From CAYLNM01 sp964385045 (GTDB lineage: Bacteria; Planctomycetota; Phycisphaerae; Phycisphaerales; SM1A02), in contig CAYLNM010000044.1 in the NCBI GenBank assembly GCA_964385045.1, positions 1 to 26,583 on the forward strand: a stretch of DNA of 26,583 bases. The letters are read 5' to 3'. Below are positions 23,407 to 26,583 of the stretch, in pieces (the first letter of the stretch is position 1; each line of letters begins with the position of its first letter). A program made the translations under genes and the position numbers. Below the pieces are notes generated by a model that worked only from the letters and a program-made list of their open reading frames with translations, was not told the origin of the DNA and ran no database searches.

Positions 23407-25053
23407 ATGCCTCGTCCGACCTCCCTCGCCGGGTGGACCGCCGCGCTCGCCCTGACGCTCGTCGCCGTCGTCGTCCCCCGGGCGGCCGCCACGCCGCTCG
23501 CGGACGGGCCGCGGTCCTCGCCCGCCGCCGCGGCCATCGCCGCCTTCGGCGCGACGTGGGACGCCTGCTGCCCCGACCATGCCGGGGCCGCCCACGCGAC
23601 CGGCATGATCGCCGCCGGCGGCGACATCGGCGGCTGCCCGAAGGCCTTCTTCGCCACGATCCCCGGCTTCGGCACCGGCGTCTTCCACGGCGGCGCGACC
23701 GGGGCCCAGATCCTCGCGGTGGCCGACGCGCTCGCGTTCGCCCGCGTCGCCGCCGGCCTGCCCGCCACCCCGCTGCCCGCGCCGCCGGTCACCGTGATCC
23801 ACTGCGGGTCGCTGCTCGACGTGCCCGGGACGCCGGCCCGCGGGCCGTCCACGCTCGTGGTCGCGGACGGCCGCATCGAGCGGGTGGTGGACGGGCTCGT
23901 GGATCCGGCGGAGCTCGCGGGCGACCGGCCGCACGAGCTCGTCGACCTCTCCGACCACGTCGTCCTGCCGGGCCTCATCGACTGCCACACGCACATCACC
24001 GGTCAGTACGAGGGCAACCGGCAGAACGCCCGGGTCACCCGCACCGACGCCGACGCCGCGATCATGGCCACCGTCTACGCCCGCCGGACGCTGATGGCGG
24101 GCTTCACCACCATCCGCAACGTGGGCTCCTCCGGCGACGCGGCCTTCGCGATGCGGGACGCGATCCGGGCGGGCCGGCTGCCCGGGCCGCGGATCCTCGT
24201 GGCGGGCGAGTCGATCTCGCCGATGGGCGGCCACTCCGACGGCACGCTCGGCTACCGGGACGACGTCTTCGCGATGCCGGGGGCGATGGAGGGCATCGCC
24301 GACGGGGCGGCCGAGTGCCGCAAGGCGGTGCGGGCCCAGGTGAAGCGGGGGGCGGACCTCATCAAGCTCACCGCCACCGGCGGCGTCCTCTCCAACACCG
24401 CCGCGGGCGTCGAGCAGCAGTTCTTCGACGACGAGCTCGAGGCGATCGTCGCGACCGGACACCTGCTCGGCCGCCGCGTCGCCGCCCACGCCCACGGGGC
24501 CACCGGCATCAAGGCGGCCCTGCGGGCGGGCGTCGACTCGATCGAGCACGGCACCTACCTCGACGACGAGTGCATCGCGCTGTTCCGGCAGACGGAGGCG
24601 TTCCTCGTGCCGACGATCCACGCGGGCAAGTTCGTGGAGGCCAAGGCCGCGATCGACGGCTTCTTCCCCGAGGCGGTCCGGGACAAGGCGGCCGCGGTCG
24701 GACCGCTGATCCAGGACGCCTTCGGCCGGGCGTACCGCGGCGGGGTGCGGATCGCCTTCGGCACCGACGTGGGCGTCGGGGCGCACGGCACCAACGCGGA
24801 GGAGTTCGTCTACATGGTCGAGGCCGGGATGCCGGCGGCCGAGGCGATCCACAGCGCGACCGTGAACGCGGCCGAGCTCTGCGACCTCGCGGACGAGATC
24901 GGCACCCTCGAGCCGGGCAAGGTGGCCGACGTGATCGCGGTGGTGGGGGACCCGACGCAGGACGTGACCCTCCTGCAGGACGTGCGCTTCGTGATGAAGG
25001 GCGGCCGCGTCCACAAGCGGGACGGCCGCGAGGTGGCGGGCGTGATGCCCTGA
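23407..25053 (+). CDS. Secreted metal-dependent amidohydrolase with N-terminal extension
   Basis: A 548-aa exported hydrolase of the imidazolonepropionase/prolidase-like amidohydrolase group. A signal peptide (1-28) is followed by about 90 residues of unknown type, rich in Gly and with Cys-54, Cys-55, His-58, His-63, Cys-77 and His-94. The TIM-barrel starts near VTVIHCGSLLDVPG (about 128-141). Metal ligands: HTH (194-196), Lys-320 in KLTATGG (likely carboxylated), AHAHG (His-361, His-363), EHGTYLD (His-381) and FGTDVG (Asp-454). The order is standard for binuclear zinc enzymes of this group; the substrate (a dipeptide or hydantoin-like molecule) cannot be told. Start: ATG at 23407 with GGAG six bases upstream. 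Stands alone between two intergenic regions. Confidence 0.9.
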   Translation: MPRPTSLAGWTAALALTLVAVVVPRAAATPLADGPRSSPAAAAIAAFGATWDACCPDHAGAAHATGMIAAGGDIGGCPKAFFATIPGFGTGVFHGGATGAQILAVADALAFARVAAGLPATPLPAPPVTVIHCGSLLDVPGTPARGPSTLVVADGRIERVVDGLVDPAELAGDRPHELVDLSDHVVLPGLIDCHTHITGQYEGNRQNARVTRTDADAAIMATVYARRTLMAGFTTIRNVGSSGDAAFAMRDAIRAGRLPGPRILVAGESISPMGGHSDGTLGYRDDVFAMPGAMEGIADGAAECRKAVRAQVKRGADLIKLTATGGVLSNTAAGVEQQFFDDELEAIVATGHLLGRRVAAHAHGATGIKAALRAGVDSIEHGTYLDDECIALFRQTEAFLVPTIHAGKFVEAKAAIDGFFPEAVRDKAAAVGPLIQDAFGRAYRGGVRIAFGTDVGVGAHGTNAEEFVYMVEAGMPAAEAIHSATVNAAELCDLADEIGTLEPGKVADVIAVVGDPTQDVTLLQDVRFVMKGGRVHKRDGREVAGVMP

Positions 25054-25255
25054 CGGCGACCGACGACTCCGGCCACGCCGGCGACTCCGGCGACCGACGT
25101 CGCCTTCGACCGTCCGACGACGCCCCGACGACCGGCGCCGGTCCGTCGCCCGAGGGTCCCACCGCCGGGGACGCCTCCACCACGAAGCAGGCGTCCCCGT
25201 CCGCGGCCGCCTTCGGTGCCCGAACGTCGCCGACACCCGACGGCTCACGCCGACC

Positions 25256-25279
25256 GGCTGGCCGAGCGGCTGGCCGAGC
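25256..25279. repeat. 12-bp tandem direct repeat
   Basis: Two exact copies of GGCTGGCCGAGC in tandem, followed by a weaker partial match near 25292. Confidence 0.6.
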
Positions 25280-25374
25280 GGCGCCGCCGAGGGGCTGGCC
25301 GGGGGGGCGCGGGGGCGCCGGCCGGTGTGGATGAGGGACCATTCCTCCGTCACTCGGCTGCGTGCGCGACCGCG

Positions 25375-25380
25375 TATCAT
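25375..25380 (+). promoter_or_regulatory. Candidate -10 (TATCAT) for the lectin gene
   Basis: TATCAT is preceded by G, the same heptamer as before the M16 gene. No good -35 at 16-18 bases upstream. Confidence 0.35.
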
Positions 25381-25504
25381 GCTGGCGTAAACTTGCAGTC
25401 CACCGTTCGGCCAGCGGTGTGGCGGGGCGACGGTGCGGTGGACCGGAGGACGCCGCGGCGGCCCGGGATCGGCCGGCCCCGCGGGAGGGACGGAGAAGGA
25501 CCCG

Positions 25505-26470
25505 ATGATTCGTGGATCGATGCGCGGAGCGGCCGGCGGCCCGGCTGCGGGTGCGGTCGTGGTGATGGCGGGGATCGCGGGGATGGCGGCGGGGCCCGCG
25601 GCGGCCGGCGACGGCTGCCTGACCTTCCCCGACTTCGCCGACGTCTCGCTGCTCACGTTGAACGCGGCAGCGGAGGTGGTGACCACCGGCGACGGACCGG
25701 TGCTGCGGGTGTGCCCCGATCTCGGCGGCTCGGGCGGGAGCTTCTTCCTCACCACGCCGGTGTCGGCGGCGACCTTCAGCACGTCGTTCACCTTCCGCAT
25801 CGCGAACCGGGGCGGGGCGACCTTCGACTGCAACACCACGAACGGCGCCGACGGGATCGTCTTCGTGGTGCAGACGGTGGCGAACGACGTGGGCGGGATC
25901 GGCGGCGGGATCGGCTACTCCGGGATCGCCCCGTCGATCGGCGTCGAGTTCGACACGTGGTGCAACGCCGCCCTGAACGATCCGTCGCCCAACCACGTCG
26001 GACTGCTCGTCAACGGCGACGTGAACCACGGTCCGGGGTCGTCGTTCACCGCGACCGTCGAGCCCGAGTTCGAGGACGGCGACCTGTGGACCGCCTGGGT
26101 CGACTACGACGGGACGACGCTCGAGGCGCGGGTCGCGCTCGACGGGGTGCGGCCGGACGAGGCGCTCGTCGCGCGCGAGCTCGACCTCGCCGAAATCCTC
26201 GGCCAGGACACCGCGTTCATCGGGTTCACCTCGGGCACCGGCTCGGCCTGGGCGAACCACGACATCGTGAGCTGGACCTACGACCGTTTCGTGCCGGCCG
26301 GCTGCCCGGACCTGGACCTCGACGGGGCGGTCGACTTCGACGACGTGCTCGAGGTGCTGTCGCTCTGGGGCGACTTCACGACCGGCTGCGTACCGGACTT
26401 CGACGCCAGCGGCGACGTGGGCTTCGGCGACCTGCTCGAGGTCCTCGGAGCGTTCGGCCCCTGCCCGTGA
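25505..26470 (+). CDS. Secreted L-type-lectin-like protein with dockerin-like repeats
   Basis: A 321-aa exported protein. The signal peptide spans about 1-35 (ending GPAAAG). Residues 40-268 form a legume-lectin-like beta-sandwich: ADGIVFVVQ (115-123), SIGVEFDTWCN (144-154), a likely Ca/Mn-ligand region, NHVGLLVNGDVNHG (163-176), and near the end FIGFTSGTGSAWANHDIVSWTY, typical of L-type lectins. The C-terminus (about 272-321) has two dockerin-like units, CPDLDLDGAVDFDDVLEVL and CVPDFDASGDVGFGDLLEVL. Carbohydrate binding is predicted from the fold. Start: ATG at 25505 with GGAG nine bases upstream. Standalone gene, followed by a small hairpin. Confidence 0.88.
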   Translation: MIRGSMRGAAGGPAAGAVVVMAGIAGMAAGPAAAGDGCLTFPDFADVSLLTLNAAAEVVTTGDGPVLRVCPDLGGSGGSFFLTTPVSAATFSTSFTFRIANRGGATFDCNTTNGADGIVFVVQTVANDVGGIGGGIGYSGIAPSIGVEFDTWCNAALNDPSPNHVGLLVNGDVNHGPGSSFTATVEPEFEDGDLWTAWVDYDGTTLEARVALDGVRPDEALVARELDLAEILGQDTAFIGFTSGTGSAWANHDIVSWTYDRFVPAGCPDLDLDGAVDFDDVLEVLSLWGDFTTGCVPDFDASGDVGFGDLLEVLGAFGPCP

Positions 26471-26482
26471 TCGCGGGCTGAT

Positions 26483-26499
26483 CGTCGCCGTGCGCGACG
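26483..26499 (+). terminator. Small hairpin after the lectin gene
   Basis: CGTCGC and GCGACG with a CGTGC loop, 12 bases after the stop. No T-tract; moderate candidate. Confidence 0.35.
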
Positions 26500-26520
26500 G
26501 TCGGTGACGCATCGCGTTCG

Positions 26521-26583
26521 GCGCGTTCGGCGGGTGTCGGCGGGTCGGCGCGTTCGGCGGGTGTCGGCGGGTCGGCGCGTTCG
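26521..26583. repeat. 27-bp tandem repeat array running off the window
   Basis: Units at 26521-26547 and 26548-26574 are identical, and a third begins at 26575. Each unit consists of related 8-10 bp submotifs (GCGCGTTCG, GCGGGTGTCG, GCGGGTCG). The full size of the array is not visible. Confidence 0.85.

Larger units (their letters stand above)
25054..25504. other. Intergenic region before the lectin gene, no gene seen
   Basis: It holds a 12-bp direct repeat GGCTGGCCGAGC twice (25256-25279), a TATCAT candidate -10 (25375-25380) and a TAAACT (25388-25393), in a patch less GC-rich than the surroundings. That points to the lectin promoter with a leader of about 110-125 bases. Confidence 0.4.

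Noticed and set aside
26521..26583. CRISPR array at the window end
   Set aside because: Repeats are directly adjacent without unique spacers.

Overview
The window is very GC-rich and has the hallmarks of a Planctomycetota chromosome, most likely from the class Phycisphaerae. The signs are repeated dockerin-like C-terminal motifs (D-D-N-G with a flanking CPEDIDGNG or CPDLDLDG), several pseudopilin-type proteins, the futalosine-route menaquinone gene mqnB, a SigK/RskA-like ECF sigma and anti-sigma pair, and many secreted proteins of unknown function. This taxonomic call is inference from protein style; no rRNA or tRNA gene was found.

Layout. Positions 39-3103 (minus strand) carry a probable run of four genes: a TM2-like membrane protein, a small two-helix membrane protein, hisS and mqnB. 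A divergent gene (3232-3717) encodes an Arg-rich conserved unknown. Next come a seven-iron-type ferredoxin (3942-4205) and a very basic histone-H1-like repeat protein (4623-4976), divergent from dapB (5184-5870). Positions 5964-9122 hold a pseudopilin-like membrane protein, an M16 peptidase homologue without its zinc site, a small conserved protein and a lipoprotein. An ABC-F ATPase (9362-11350) faces the anti-sigma/ECF sigma pair (11468-12969). A prepilin-type protein (13470-14252) and a nucleotide-sugar epimerase (14481-15533) follow. A membrane EEP-fold protein and a HAL2/CysQ-type bisphosphate nucleotidase (15570-17768) form a minus-strand pair.

The right third is an export region. It starts with a pseudopilin-like gene broken by a frameshift near 18805. 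A tight plus-strand operon follows: a collagen-like protein with 27 uninterrupted Gly-X-Y triplets, a metzincin-type metallopeptidase and a small dockerin-like protein (19282-23056). A secreted amidohydrolase with an unexplained Cys/His-rich N-terminal segment (23407-25053) and an L-type-lectin protein with dockerin-like repeats (25505-26470) come next. The window ends inside a 27-bp tandem repeat array.

How the genes may work together. The collagen/metzincin/dockerin operon plus the downstream lectin looks like an extracellular matrix or surface-processing set and is the most unusual assembly here. A structured leader precedes it. Other points are three candidate leaderless promoters, a basic chromatin-like protein with an operator-like inverted repeat in its leader, and a palindrome beside the ribosome site of the anti-sigma gene. 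Most of the remainder is ordinary housekeeping. Promoter and terminator calls rest on motif reading only.
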